Assembly (NCBI GenBank): GCA_024220525.1
Contig: JAMYWO010000059.1
Span: 24,058 to 65,654 of the forward strand
Reading direction: 5' to 3'
DNA from: Cochliopodium minus
Lineage: Eukaryota > Discosea > Himatismenida > Cochliopodiidae
Length of the DNA stretch: 41,597 bases
Shown piece after piece: positions 1-11,482 of the stretch (position 1 is its first letter; each line of letters starts with the position of its first letter). Under the pieces are notes generated by a model. The model was given only the letters and a program-made list of their open reading frames with translations, had not been told where the DNA came from and searched no databases. Both the position numbers and the translations under genes were made by a program.

Positions 1-16
1 AAATTATTAGTTTCAG

Positions 17-639
17 TTCTTCATCTATTTACATGTATGTTTCCCAGAACAATGATTTCGATCCAACTGTTGTTTGGTTACCTATTGTTGTTGGATTAGT
101 CACTTTCATCGTCGTCTATCTCTTTATTCGCCGTGTCGTTTTGAGAAGAAGATCTGTACTTCCAAGAAAAGACAATCAAACTGTGATTTCCCCATCAGAA
201 ACTCTAGTAAAATCTTTTATTTCTCTTTTTCTTTAAAAATTTTTTTTATTTTTAAAACTTTTTTCCTTTTGAAAAACAGATTTTTCAACCAATAGAGAAC
301 GAAACATTTGTTAGTTACCAACAACCTTCTTCTCAAAACAACCGTACTTATTATCCAGTCCAACAAACGGCAATCTCAGGAAATTCCCAACCTCTTATAA
401 ACACCAACCCAAATCAATCACAAGGGTACGTTCATCAAAACCCTATTCAACCGAATGGAAATAATCCTCCTCAATTCCAAGTTCAACAATATCCAATCCA
501 AAATGTTTTTGCTCCTTCTTCACAAAATTTCGTTCCTCAACAACCTCCTTCTTATCAAGGTTATGTGATTCCTCAACAACAACCTCTTTCCCAAACTTTC
601 CTTTTGAAAGATGAACAAAAAAACAACCAAAACAAATAA
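17..639 (+). CDS. 3' part of a single-pass membrane protein with a Gln/Pro-rich tail
   Basis: Two exons are visible. The first probably starts at 17 after an acceptor (tttcag) and ends at 206; the second runs 280-639 in the same phase and stops at TAA. A hydrophobic stretch (about positions 75-130, WLPIVVGLVTFIVVYLFI) is followed by a basic stop-transfer cluster (RRVVLRRR), which suggests one transmembrane helix with the C-terminus in the cytosol. The remaining 120 or so residues are rich in Gln, Pro, Asn, Ser and Tyr, with repeated PQQ/YQ-type motifs and no recognisable domain. The ATG at 33 is in frame but is probably internal, because open frame continues back to the acceptor. The 5' part lies outside the window. 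No function can be assigned. Confidence 0.6.
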
Positions 640-1096
640 AACCTAATTTTATTTTACAAACCCAAACCTATCATTTTTTAAATTCAATTAAAAAGATCTC
701 AAACAAAAAAATTTGTTTTTTTTTTAATTTTATTACAAAATGAGTTCTTTCAATTATTTCTTGGGTGGTTATTTTACCATCAATAAAACCAATCTCCTAG
801 TCTACATATCTTCAATCTCAATGAAAACAAGTGTTTAAGTTGTAAATTTCAATAATATTACTTTTTTTCACATTTCTTCTTTTTAAGTGAGAAAGAGGGG
901 ATCTCAAAAATTAATAATTTTTTATTCTTAAAAAACATTAATCTAATTCTAATTACTTCAAAAGGAAGTGTAATTGTAAGTTTGTAGTCTAGTTCTGAAA
1001 TTTATTAAACCTGTTTCCTTTAATAATATTTTAATTTTAAAAATTTAAAACCGTAAAAATGAGAAAAAGATTTGAATATTCCAAAAATAAATAAAA
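640..1096. other. Intergenic, no gene seen
   Basis: AT-rich spacer of 457 nt between the TAA at 639 and the MATE start at 1097. It contains homopolymer T and A runs and only short ORFs on both strands. It must hold the polyadenylation region of the left gene and the promoter of the MATE gene, but I see no motif that defines either. Confidence 0.6.
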
Positions 1097-4000
1097 ATGG
1101 ATGATGAAATAGAAAGCAGGCTGGATAGAGATCACATGAAGAAGATGTTTTCATTTGAATTAAAAAATATAAGCATCATCGCATTTGGTAAACGAATGAA
1201 TATCATAATATCAACAAATATCATTAATGTCAATATTTGAAATGTAAAAAGGTGTGATAGTCTCCAATATATTATCATTCCTCACTATGTAAACTTATAA
1301 AAAAAAATTTTTCATTATTTTTTTTTTTTACCTTTTATAAATATCCTCCTTCAATCCTTTCTCTCATAGAACCACAGATGTAATCTTCATAGGGTATATA
1401 TATTTCTGACCCTCCATCATGATTTTAATTTAATTTTTAATTTTTTGCACAGACATTATTTTGGACCGACAGAATTAGCTGCTGCTTCATTGGCAACATC
1501 ATATTCATGGATCACCGGATATATCTGCTATGGTCAAAAAAAAAAAATTTATTTCTGCGAAAAATAAAATAATAAAATTTAATTTCAAAATAATTTTTTA
1601 AAATAATAGGATTGCAAACTGGTATCAAAAATTATTGAAATTAATTAAACAAAAAAAAATATTGAACAAAATTTTTTTTTTTAAGCGATGGATACATTAG
1701 TAAAAAAAAAAATTTATTTTTTATTTGATTTTAATTTATTTTTATTTTTAAAATTTATCTTTTATTTATTTCAATATTTTGATTATTTCAAGATTCCTCA
1801 AGCAGAAGGTGCCAACAATAAAAAACTGATCGGCTCTGTTGTTATCACATCAACTCTTATCACTTCTATTGCCACTTTGCCTGTAGCTTTGTTATGGTGG
1901 TACGGAGGTAAAAAATAAATGAAATAAATAAAAAAATAAAATAAAATAAAATAAAATAAATAAAATAAAATAAAATAAAATAATAAATTAATAAATTAAT
2001 AAATTAATAAATAAATTAATAAATAAATATAATTTTAGACAAAATAATGGGTTTGTGGATTGATGATGACCCCGAAATGCTTAATTTGGTTGCTAGATAC
2101 TTGAAATTTTTGATACCTGGTTAGTTATTTATTTATTTTAATTTTAAATTTATTTTTCATTTCATTATAAATTTTTTGAAATAGGTATTTTACCTTTGAC
2201 ATGGTTTAATGTTTTGAGAGGTTATTGTGAAAATTTACAAATCGTAAAACCAGGAATGGTAAATAATAATCTTTTTAATTTTATTTTATATTTTATTTTA
2301 TATTTATTTTTATTTTTAAATTTATTTATTTTTAAAATATATTTATGTTTTTATTTTTATTTATTTTTTAAATATTAATTTTTTTTTTAAAGGTAGTTTC
2401 AGTTATAGGAGTAGCATTGAATGTGGGATTTAATTTTGGGTTTATTGCTTGGCTAGGATTTGATGGAGCTCCTCTCGCCACCTCTTTGACTCGTTTCGTC
2501 TTGTTCATTTCTTTTTTGATATACATTCTGATATCAAAACTCTACACTCCTCACTTTGTATAAAAAAAAATTTTATTTGAATTTTTATTTTTACTTTTAT
2601 TTCAATTTTTATTTTTACTTTAAATTTTATTGAATATTTTTTTCATTTCTTTATTTAAATTTTAAAATTTAGTTTTATTAATTTTTTTTATAATTTATTT
2701 TTTTAAAACTATTTTTTCAATTTATTAAATTTTGATTTTTTTGTTGAAATTTATTAAATATGATATAAATAAAATATCATATTTTATTTTGATTTACTTC
2801 TTTAATTTTTTAGGATAAATTTTCAACAGAACCATTTAAATGGAAAAATGTTTGGCCTTTTTTAAAGCTGTAATGTTTTGGTTATATTAGTTGTTATACT
2901 TTTTGTTTAATTCAATTTTTTTTCTTTTTTTTAGAGGAATTCCTGGGATGTTTGCTGTAGTTTTTGAAGTTGGTGGATTTGAAGTCATCACTTTAATGAC
3001 AGGTAGATTGGGTAAATTTTTTATTTCTTTTTTATTTTTTTATTATTGATTTTTTTAAATTTTTTTTTTTAATTTTAATTTTTTATTTTTTTTATTTTTT
3101 TATTTTTTGTTTTTTATTATTCATCTGATTTAGGAGAAATCACCGTTTCAGCGAATACAATTTGTTTTCAGCTGCTAATTATTGCATACATGTTCAGCGC
3201 TGGATTCGGCAGAGGAACTTCAACGAGAGTGGGGATGTATATGGGTGAAGGAAACATCAAAGCTTCCAAATTTTCTGCTTTTTTAGGAACTGCATGTACT
3301 ATAGTTTGTGTAAATCTTAAAAAAAAAAAATTGTTAATATTTTTATTTTAATTTATTAATATTATTTTTAATTTTTAATATTTATTTTTAGTTTTATTTT
3401 TAATTTTTTATTTATTTTTTTTTGTTTTATTTAGTCTCTTTTTAATGCAATGCTTATTGTAATCTTGAGAAAATGGTTGGGATACATTTTTACAAATGAC
3501 AAAGAAGTAGTTGAATTGGCAGCAAGATTATTTTTGATGGCTGCGTAAAAAAATAATTGTTTCAAAGAATAATTTATTTTTCATTATTTTATTTTTTCAG
3601 ATTTATTTTTTTGTTTTTGTTTTTATTTTTTTTTTTTAATATTAAATTTTTATTTTATTTTTTTATTTTTATTTTATTTTTTATTTTATTTTTTATTTTA
3701 TTAAACTTTTATTAATATTAAATTTTTTTTATTATTAAACATGTCCAAATAATACAACATATAAAATTTTTACTAACAAATTTAAACTGTATTATTTTTG
3801 GACATCCCTGTATTATTTTATTAATTATAAAATTTTTTTCATTTTTTAATTTTTTTATTTTTTAAAAGACTTGTCACTACATTTGATGGTCTTAACTGTA
3901 GTTTTCAAGGAATTTTGAGAGGAGTTGGAAGACCAACTTTTTCTTCAATAATGAATTTCGTTGGGTTTTGGCCAGTTGCCCTTTCTCTTTCTCTCCTGCT

Positions 4001-4196
4001 TGGGTTCAAGTTGGACAAAGGAGTTTTTGGATTTTGGTGGGGTTTGCTTGCTGGTTTAGTAGTTATTGATGTCTCTCAATTCTTTTATTGTTTTTCTTTG
4101 AATTGGATCAATCTTTCTTTTGAAGCAAGGCAAAGAACTCAATTACAAAAAATGGAAGATGAAGAGAATGTTCCTTTGTACGAAGGAGAAAAATAG
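1097..4196 (+). CDS. MATE-family multidrug/organic cation antiporter, 15 exons
   Basis: Proposed exons: 1097-1187, 1252-1288, 1370-1393, 1453-1532, 1610-1621, 1686-1699, 1793-1907, 2039-2119, 2185-2258, 2393-2557, 2814-2869, 2935-3011, 3134-3309, 3435-3544, 3869-4196. They total 1440 nt and stay in frame at every junction, giving 479 residues, a normal MATE length. Family signatures are ELAAASLATS in the first lobe, then GLQTAMDTL followed by QAEGA, which matches the usual LDTLCGQAxGA. The second lobe has GEITVSANTIC, the GxGxxxRVGxxMGEGN segment and FQGILRGVGRP. The hydrophobicity fits 12 membrane helices. MATE proteins export cationic drugs or metabolites in exchange for H+ or Na+; substrate and membrane cannot be read from sequence. 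Two exons are only 12 and 14 nt long and encode the start of the DTL motif. Confidence 0.9.
1921..2036. repeat. (AAAAT)n / (AATTAATA)n microsatellite in a MATE intron
   Basis: Simple A-rich repeat with period 4-5 that drifts to AATTAATA-like units just before the acceptor at 2037-2038. It lies wholly within the intron 1908-2038. Confidence 0.8.
3741..3805. repeat. Imperfect inverted repeat in MATE intron 14, MITE-like
   Basis: The left arm ATGTCCAAATAATAC (3741-3755) is complementary to the right arm GTATTATTTTTGGACAT (3789-3805), with two extra bases in the right arm and a 33-nt AT loop between them. The right arm is followed by CCCTGTATTAT. Arms carrying TGTCCAAAAATAATAC resemble the ends of Tc1/mariner-type elements, which is family knowledge rather than a match I could run. 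It could be a tiny non-autonomous remnant or a hairpin in the intron. No target-site duplication is clear. Confidence 0.45.
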
Positions 4197-4526
4197 TTTT
4201 TTCCATTTCAACAAAAAACAAATTTTGTAAAAAAAAAATAAATTATTTAATCTTTAAATTTCATTTATTTTTATTTATTTGGAAATTTTGATTTTTGAAA
4301 CAACTCCCTTTAAATGAATACAAAATTCTTTTATGAAGACTTTTTATTTCAAGAAAAAGAAAAAATTTAAAACTTTAAAAACAAAATTAAAAAAATTTGA
4401 TACTTAAACATCAAATTTTTGTTAAAAGAAATTCAAAGACAAGTTTTTGAATAAATTTTTAAAAGATTTAAGATTTATTTTTTAATAAAAAAAATAAATA
4501 AAAAAAAAAGGAAAAATCAAAAACTC
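4197..4526. other. Intergenic, no gene seen
   Basis: 330 nt of AT-rich spacer between the MATE stop and the start of the E2-like gene, with no ORF or RNA signal that I can support. Confidence 0.6.
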
Positions 4527-6119
4527 ATGAGTGAAATAGAGAAAAGAGTCAAAAAATTCCTCAATTCCAAAAGATTTGATATCAAATTGGAAATTGATAA
4601 TTGTGATGCAAAAGAATTAGACTTGATAGTAGATGGTAATATTAAAAAAAATTAATATATATATCCAAAGAAAAAGTTGATTTCAACCATTTTATAAGAT
4701 AAAGAGTTTTATAAGAGATAAAGAAAGAAAGTTTTTATATTTTTGAAATATAAATTTATAATTTTACAAAACTAAATTTCATAAACTCAATATCTTTGAT
4801 AGACTATTGATTAAGTGTTAAATTGTTCAAATATTGTATTTCATTCTCATTTTGAATAAAATTTGTCTTTTTTTTTTTAAATAAAAATTATTAATTTTTC
4901 CTTCGAGAATAAACAAGATCAAAGCTTAAAAATATCAAAAGCATAATGAGATTCTTTTCCATTCATCAAAATTTTTTTTTTTCATAAACTCATTATACCC
5001 TCATATGTTCTATCAATGAAATAAAATATAAAATATTGTTTATAATTAAACCCTCATTCAATCATAATAAAAAAAAATGTAGGATCTCATAATGTCACCA
5101 TAAAAATTCCTAAAGAAGGAAGCTCATTCGAAGTGGTAGCAGATGAGGATGATCTGAAAGAGGTGGTGAAAGAGCTCAACAAATACATCAAATCAGTGCC
5201 TCGCAAGCTCGAAGAGATCTTGCAACAGATGATCGACATCTGGAGAAAGCATGTCGAAGAAGATGAAGAAGATGAAAGTGGTGGTAGTGGTGGTGGAAGT
5301 GATGACGATGATGATGATGAGGTATTGAATAAAAAACTTTTTTAAAAATGATCTTTGAATTAATTAATTATTTTTTCTTTTTTTAAATTTTTTTTTTAAA
5401 TTAATTTTTTCTTTTTGTTGTTTCCTTTAAATGTACAAAATTATTTTTTTAAACTGTTTATTCGACATTATTTTTTGAAATGATCCTTAATTTATTCTGC
5501 TATATTTTTTTTTATCTAAATTATTTTTTTTTTTTAATATATTCAATTTATTTCTGAATTTATTCAACATTTTTTTAAAAAAGTTTTTTTTGATTTTTTG
5601 ATCCATTAACTAATTAGTTTATTCTTATCAAAAAAGTTGAAAACAAAGAAATAGAAGACATTAATATTTATCAATATTTCTTAATATTTTTCATCTCAAA
5701 AAATTCCTTTGACATTTATATTTAAATTATTTATTTAATCTAATCACATTTTTTCCTTGATCTTTTATTTCCCCAAAAAATTTTTATTAATCAAAATTTT
5801 TTAAAATTTTTTATTTGAATAGGATGATGAATTATCTTCCATCGAAATTTCCAATCCTATTTCCAAAGAAGATCAAGTAGATAGAAAACAATTCGTTTAT
5901 CCTTCAATTGCAACTCCAAGGTATGTTCTTCTCAATTTTTTAATTTTTTAATATTTTATTATTTTAATTTTAATTTTATAATTTTTTTTGTAATAATTTT
6001 TGTTTGATTTTAGTGCAACACAACGTCTCATTGCAGATTATGTCTTGATGAGAGATTCAGACTTCAAAGAGTTAGGTTTCACCGCTTCTCCAAAAAACAA
6101 AAATCTCTACATATGGGAG
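4527..6119 (+). CDS. UBE2Q-like ubiquitin-conjugating enzyme, N-terminal part only
   Basis: Exons 4527-4635, 5083-5321, 5823-5920 and 6014-6119 join in frame to 184 residues and reach a donor at 6120 with no stop. The N-terminal third ends in a helix-rich segment (about residues 60-90) and is followed by an acidic Asp/Glu and Gly/Ser linker. The last exon reads ATQRLIADYVLM...ELGFTASP...NLYIWE. That is the opening of the UBC fold as seen in UBE2Q proteins and in fungal PARP-UBC fusions: a helix with xxRL, then GFxxxP and NLYxWxV. The catalytic Cys region and C-terminus are absent, because sequence after 6119 is only T-rich repeat and then the convergent antiporter. The start is the first ATG, in A-rich context. 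Identity as UBE2Q rather than another UBC subfamily is moderate. Confidence 0.6.
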
Positions 6120-6136
6120 GTAAAAGAACTTTTTAT

Positions 6137-6300
6137 TTTTTCAATTTGTTCATTTATTTTTTTATTTTTTTATTTTTTTATTTTTTTATTTTTTTATTTT
6201 TTTATTTTTTTATTTTTTTATTTTTTTANTTTATTTTTTATTTTTTATTTTTTATTTTTTATTTTTTATTTTTTATTTTTTATTTTTTATTTTTTTTTCA
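6137..6300. repeat. Two T-rich tandem repeats joined at an N; probable assembly junction
   Basis: To the left of the ambiguous base at 6229 the repeat unit is A plus seven T (period 8). To the right it is A plus six T (period 7). The change of period at the N, and the truncation of a gene on each side, indicate collapsed or wrongly joined sequence. Confidence 0.75.
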
Positions 6301-6308
6301 TTTTTTAC

Positions 6309-9300
6309 AGTTGCATTCAACCCACCCAAACAATTACCACAATCGAGACCATAGTGACCATAAGATTGGTGGAAGATGGTAGGAGTGAAAGCTCCAATGA
6401 TGGAAGTGATCAACAACACGCTTGATACTCCCGCTGTTACTGGATTGAATCTCTGTTCTTTGTATTTCAACCCTCCTGCAATCTTTTAGTTCAAAAGATA
6501 AATATTAAAATTAAATATCAAAAAATAAAAATGAAAATTTTTAAAATAAAAAATAAAAAAAATCAAAAAATTCTTTCATTTCTGATTTTTTAAATTTATT
6601 TTTTATTTTTTAATTGATTTTATTAATTTTTAAAATAAATAAAAAAATCAAAAATCAAAAATCAAAAAAGAGATAATAAAATTAAAAAATAAATACAAAC
6701 AAAAAAAAATAAAAATAAAAATATAATATTAAAAATAAAAATATAAAATAAAAAATAAAAAATTAAAAATAAAAAAATGATTTTAAAAATTTCAATTAAT
6801 AATACCATAGCCAAACCAGGTAAGAGCAAGAGATCTGCCAGAAGACTTCCTATGATAGCAGCTTGTACAATTCTTTCTAAACCCCCTTTCAAAATCGCAG
6901 AGCCGTAGAGAATTAACTCTATGATACTTCCGAAGCCCGCTGTCAAAACTGCTCCAACTGAAATCTTTAACAAAAAAATAAAGTAATCAAATGAAAATCT
7001 GATTTAAAATATAAGATTAAAAAAAAATGTAACGAACAGAAAATAATATAAATTGATACATTCAAAAATAAAATTAAAACAAGATAACAAACAAATAAAT
7101 CAATTTAAAAAATTGATTAAAATAAATATATTTACAAATTGATAAAAATCAGATATTATAAAAATAACAAAAATATATGAATATAATAAAAATATCAAAA
7201 AAATATTAACATTTTAGTAAAAATAAAAGATAAATAAAATATAAAATAATATTAACATTATAATAAAAATAAAATAAAATAAAAATTAAAATCATAGAAA
7301 TCAAAGTAAAAATAATAAAAAAATTTTGAATATTAAAAATATAACTTTAAAAATAAAAATAAAAAATAAATGAAATAAAAATGAAATAGTTTTGATGAAT
7401 AATAAAAGAAAATAATGAAGGAAAAAAAAGGGAATACACTAGTTTGAGAGAGAAGCCAAAGCAGTACCTAAATAATAAGTGAGAGGGATGGTGGAGACAA
7501 GAGCAACTGAACAAGATTACATCAGGAGGTCTGTGTTTCTCTGGAACGATGTAGTTCAAAATGAGGGTGAAGAACACAAAGGGAGCAAGTTGACAAGAAT
7601 CACGTTCATTCTCCCACTGAATATTTCAAGTAATGTACACTTGATGCTTTGTAAGTTACCTAAAATCAAAATTAATCAAAAAAAAAAAAATAAAAAAACA
7701 TTTAAAAATAAAAATAACATTAAAAATTTAAAATTAAAAAATTAAAAAATTAATTAAAAGAAACACAACTTATAAAATTAATATAAAATACAAAAATAAA
7801 TAAAATAAAAACAAAACAAAATTTTAATAATAAAAATAAATTTTAATTACCATCAACAATTCTGACCCCGCACCTTTATTTATTTTTGTTTAATTTAAAT
7901 TTTAAAAAAAAAAATTCTTATTTTAATCATACCTGGATATTCTCTGGATACTTCCAAACTCAAAGGTTGTTGAAAAGATATTTGATCATGTTCTTATTAA
8001 ATTTGGCCATAGGGATGGTACTACATTAACAAAAATTGAATCATTTTTTTTTTAATATTTTTTATTTTTTTTAAATATTTTATTGACATTTTTAAATATT
8101 TTATTTATTTTTTTTTAAATATTTTGTTTTTTTTTTTTCATTAATTTTTTTTCATTAATTTTTTTTCAATTAATTTACCCAACAAAAAACCAACATATAG
8201 TAGTTGCAATGGCATGAGGAACCACCAAAAATATGGAGATAACAATGGAATATATTACAAAAGGAAGTTTGGATTTCTTTTTCTCTGCAACCTGCAAGTT
8301 ATTTCCCAATAGTGGCTTTGTCTCGTTACTTTTACCCTAAAATCAAAAATAAATTTTTTTTCAGGGATCAGATTAAAAATTTTCAAATTGAAAAAATTAA
8401 AAAAAAATATACAGCAAATTAAAAAATTTTTTTTTATTTTTGATTTTTTAATTAAATTTTTATTGTGATTTTATTTTTAAACTAATTTTTATGTTTTTAT
8501 TTTTCTTGATTTTTAATTTAATTTTTTTATTATTTTTTTTATTTTGATTATTTTTATTAATATTTTTGAATTATTTATTTTTATTTATTGTTTATTATTT
8601 TATTTTTTTATGATTTTATTTTTATTTATTACTTATTATTTATTTTTATTTTTATTTTATTTTTAAATTATTTTTTATTTTTAAATTATTTTTTATTTTT
8701 AAATTATTTTTTATTTTTAAATTATTTTTTATTGTTTATTGTTTATTATTTTTTTATTTTATGATTTTATTTTATTTTTATTTTTATTTTCTATTTTTTT
8801 GCTGTTTTCTTTACCCTGTTCAAAAACTTTGCGAATGGCCACAAAATAAAAGTTGATAATTTGATCAACAATTTGGAGTATGGAAATCCAACAACAGTGA
8901 TTGCGAGTACCAATGCAGCCAATAAATACACCAAACTCATCCACCACCCGAAAAATATAACCCAAACGAAATTTACCAAATGGAAATTTGAAGGTTCTTA
9001 TAATAAAAATAATTAATGAAATAATGACAAAAAATAAATTAATAAAATGGAAAAAATAATTTATTAAAAATATTATTTTCTAATAAATCCATGCTTCACA
9101 AGTAAGATCATTTTTTAGTTTATTTTCTTTCTTGAATAATTTTATGATTTGATCATTTATTTCTTTTTATTTCTATCTTAAAAATTAAAATTCAAAGGAA
9201 AAGGTAATAAAAATGAAAAATTAATATTGAATATTTAAAAAATGATCCTTTTGAATATAATAAGATATGATCAAGATATTCATCAAAAATAATAAAATAT

Positions 9301-9621
9301 ATTTCAGATATTTATATCCAACAATTTCAAATCTTTTTCAATTATTTTACCTTCATCTGTCAAATTGGGTGATTCCTGATATAAATTTCTTACTTGTTCA
9401 CTTCTACTTTCCAATGGTCTTTGTGCCACTGATGATTTCCAAGGGATGAATCCAAATAAAGAATTATTTTGATTATGTCTTGCTTCTAATCTGGATACAT
9501 AGTGCTCTTCTATCTCATCTTGATTTTCCTCACTGGTAGATTCCTCTTCCTCCTTTATTTCGAAATTAAAGGGTATATTCTCTTGTTTCTTTTTTTTGAT
9601 CTCATTTTCCATTTCTATCAT
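6309..9621 (-). CDS. Vacuolar cation/H+ antiporter (VNX1/CAX type), 3'-truncated and frameshifted
   Basis: Exon 1 (9621-9351) encodes an acidic, Lys-rich cytosolic N-terminus. Exon 2 (8996-8815) encodes a YccF-type membrane domain (VIFFGWWMSLVYLL...ITVVGFPYSKLLIKL). Exon 3 (8336-8191) starts the Na/Ca-exchanger-type region. Later exons give SGRMNVILV, the motif GAVLTAGFGSIIELI (6957-6806) and QRFNPVTAGVSSVLL...GAFTPTIF (exon ending 6309). The YccF plus CAX order is known from fungal VNX1, a vacuolar monovalent cation/H+ antiporter. Frame is lost about four times (near 7970, 7597, 7513 and 7445), each explained by one or two missing bases. A possible 23-nt exon lies at 7850-7872. Beyond 6309 only repeat follows, so the second half of the exchanger is missing. 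Consensus errors or a pseudogene are both possible. Confidence 0.7.
8652..8733. repeat. 18-bp tandem repeat, about four copies, in an antiporter intron
   Basis: Unit AAATTATTTTTTATTTTT is repeated head to tail at 8665, 8683 and 8701, with a partial copy at 8719. It lies in the intron 8814-8337 of the antiporter gene. Confidence 0.75.
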
Positions 9622-10143
9622 CAACCCAATCTAATTTGCTCTCTTCAATATATTTTACTTTGATTAAAAAGATCAAAAGAATAGAAAAATCAAAAGAAAT
9701 TTTTTTTGATATTTTTATTAAAGAGCATTTGAGATGTTCATTGTATTTTAATTCATAATATTTACTTTCTATCTGAATTCTTTGTTGATCACTCAGATTA
9801 AAAAGGAATGAAAAAGTCCATCCCTATAAGAATATTGAATTTTGGATTATTTTTGGAATGTACAGATCATATTTGTTATATATACAATCCATTTGTCATT
9901 GAACATTTAATATTTTATGTGTTGCATATTTCAAAAAATCTTGATCTTTAAATTTTCATTGACCATTAATCAAAGAGATACATTTTCAAATCAAAAAAAA
10001 AAAATAACATATTCTTAAAAAATAGAATGATTATAGTCATAGGATCAATAATGCCTTGTTGAATCTTGATCTTCATTTTATTTTGAAATTAAAAATAAAA
10101 AAAAAGAGGAAAAGGAAGTTTAAAAAGAATTTTCATACACCAT
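9622..10143. other. Intergenic between divergent genes, no gene seen
   Basis: 522 nt separating the start of the antiporter gene (minus strand, 9621) from the start of the first cystinosin-like gene (plus strand, 10144). It presumably holds both promoters. I see no conserved box or ORF worth calling. Confidence 0.55.
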
Positions 10144-11437
10144 ATGCACCCTCTAAATTCAGAAGGATTAAAGATTGCATCAATAGTATGTGGCTGGATA
10201 AATTTTGTAGCATGGTGAGAAAAATAAAATTATCTCCACAACAAATAAAATTAATTTTTAAATTATATAACCCTTTCCATAATCCATTTTAAAAATTAAC
10301 AGGTCAGTTGCATTTTATCCTCAAGTTAAAAAAATTTATAAAATATTATATTTTTTATTATTTCAATTAAATTTGATGGCTTTTAAAAATTAGATAGTGG
10401 AAAATTTTTTAAGAAAGAGTGTGAAGGGAATATCATTCGATTATTTGTTGTATAACTTGACTGGGTTTTTTTGTTACTCGATTTTTAATTGTTTTCTATT
10501 TTTCATTCCGTTAGTAAAATTTCATCTGTTTAATAAAAAAAAAATTATTTTTTTTGGTAGTTTCAAATCGAATACATCAATAAATATGGTATTAAAAAAA
10601 ACATTTTAAATTTCTCAAAATAAACTTTTAAAATTCTTAGGACCTCCATTACCTATTCATGTGAATGATGTTGTATTTTCATTACACGCCCTTTTGTTTT
10701 CTTCAATAACAGGAATTCAATGTTTTATTTATGAAGTAAGAAAAAGAAATTTTTTTATTTTTTTTTGTTAATAAACTTATAATATTTTTTTAAAAAAAAA
10801 AAAAGAAAGGACATAATAAACTATCTAAATTTGCTATGATATTTATGATAATAGTTTATTTATTCATGATCGCAATAACCATTGTAAAAAAAAAAAAATT
10901 TTTAATTTAAAATCAATTTATACAACATAAAAATTAAAAAAAAATAATTTTCATAAAGGTTTGTGCTACACATGCGATGCAATGGATATTTTTTATTCAA
11001 GTGTTTAGTTACATCAAACTTACAATGAATGTTGTCAAGTTTCTCCCTCAAGTCTACATGAATTACAGAAGGAGAAGTACCGTGGGATGGAGCATAGGAT
11101 TGACTTTCCTTGAAATGACTGGCGGTGTATTTAATTTCTTACAAATGTTTTTACAATCAATAAATGTCGGAAATTTCAGTGTTTTTAGTAACAAAAAAAA
11201 AAAAATTTTGAAAAAAGTTTTTAATTTTTATTTTAAAAAACCTAATTAGAAGGAGACATTGCCAAAGTAGGTCTTAGTGGCGTTTCCATTTTATTTGGCA
11301 TTATTATTTGTGTTCAACATTTTGTTCTTTATAGGGACGCTGCAAACAAGGAACCTCTTTCCAAGAAAATTTTTGAGTATCAAAAAATAGGAAGCGAAAA
11401 GGACATGAAGAACATGTCAAATGATTTAATCAATTAA
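10144..11437 (+). CDS. Cystinosin-like PQ-loop lysosomal transporter, copy 1
   Basis: Exons 10144-10214, 10303-10324, 10394-10513, 10561-10588, 10641-10735, 10806-10883, 10959-11187 and 11250-11437 give 276 residues in frame. Features of the cystinosin family: SVAFYPQ (first PQ loop), KSVKGISFDYLLYNLTGF, then KFLPQVYMNYRRRSTVGWSIG (second PQ loop), EMTGG and FLQMFLQSIN. Seven membrane helices fit. Cystinosin exports cystine with H+ from lysosomes. Compared with animal cystinosin, the long glycosylated luminal N-terminus is absent; the protein starts MHPL only about 10 residues before the first helix. The ATG is preceded by A-rich sequence, and copy 2 also begins MHPL, which supports the start. 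No classic GYDQL-type tail motif is visible. Confidence 0.85.
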
Positions 11438-11482
11438 AAATAACTTTTAATATTTAATCAAAAAATAACTAAAAAATAAAAA

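Noticed and set aside
6113-6425. Phe-rich open frames through the T-rich repeat
   Set aside because: They are translations of a simple tandem repeat containing an N, and then of the antiporter's antisense strand.
8400-8790. Possible RNA gene or satellite in the long T-rich intron
   Set aside because: It is low-complexity A/T sequence with a short 18-bp tandem repeat, and there are no GC-richer stems that would suggest a structured RNA.
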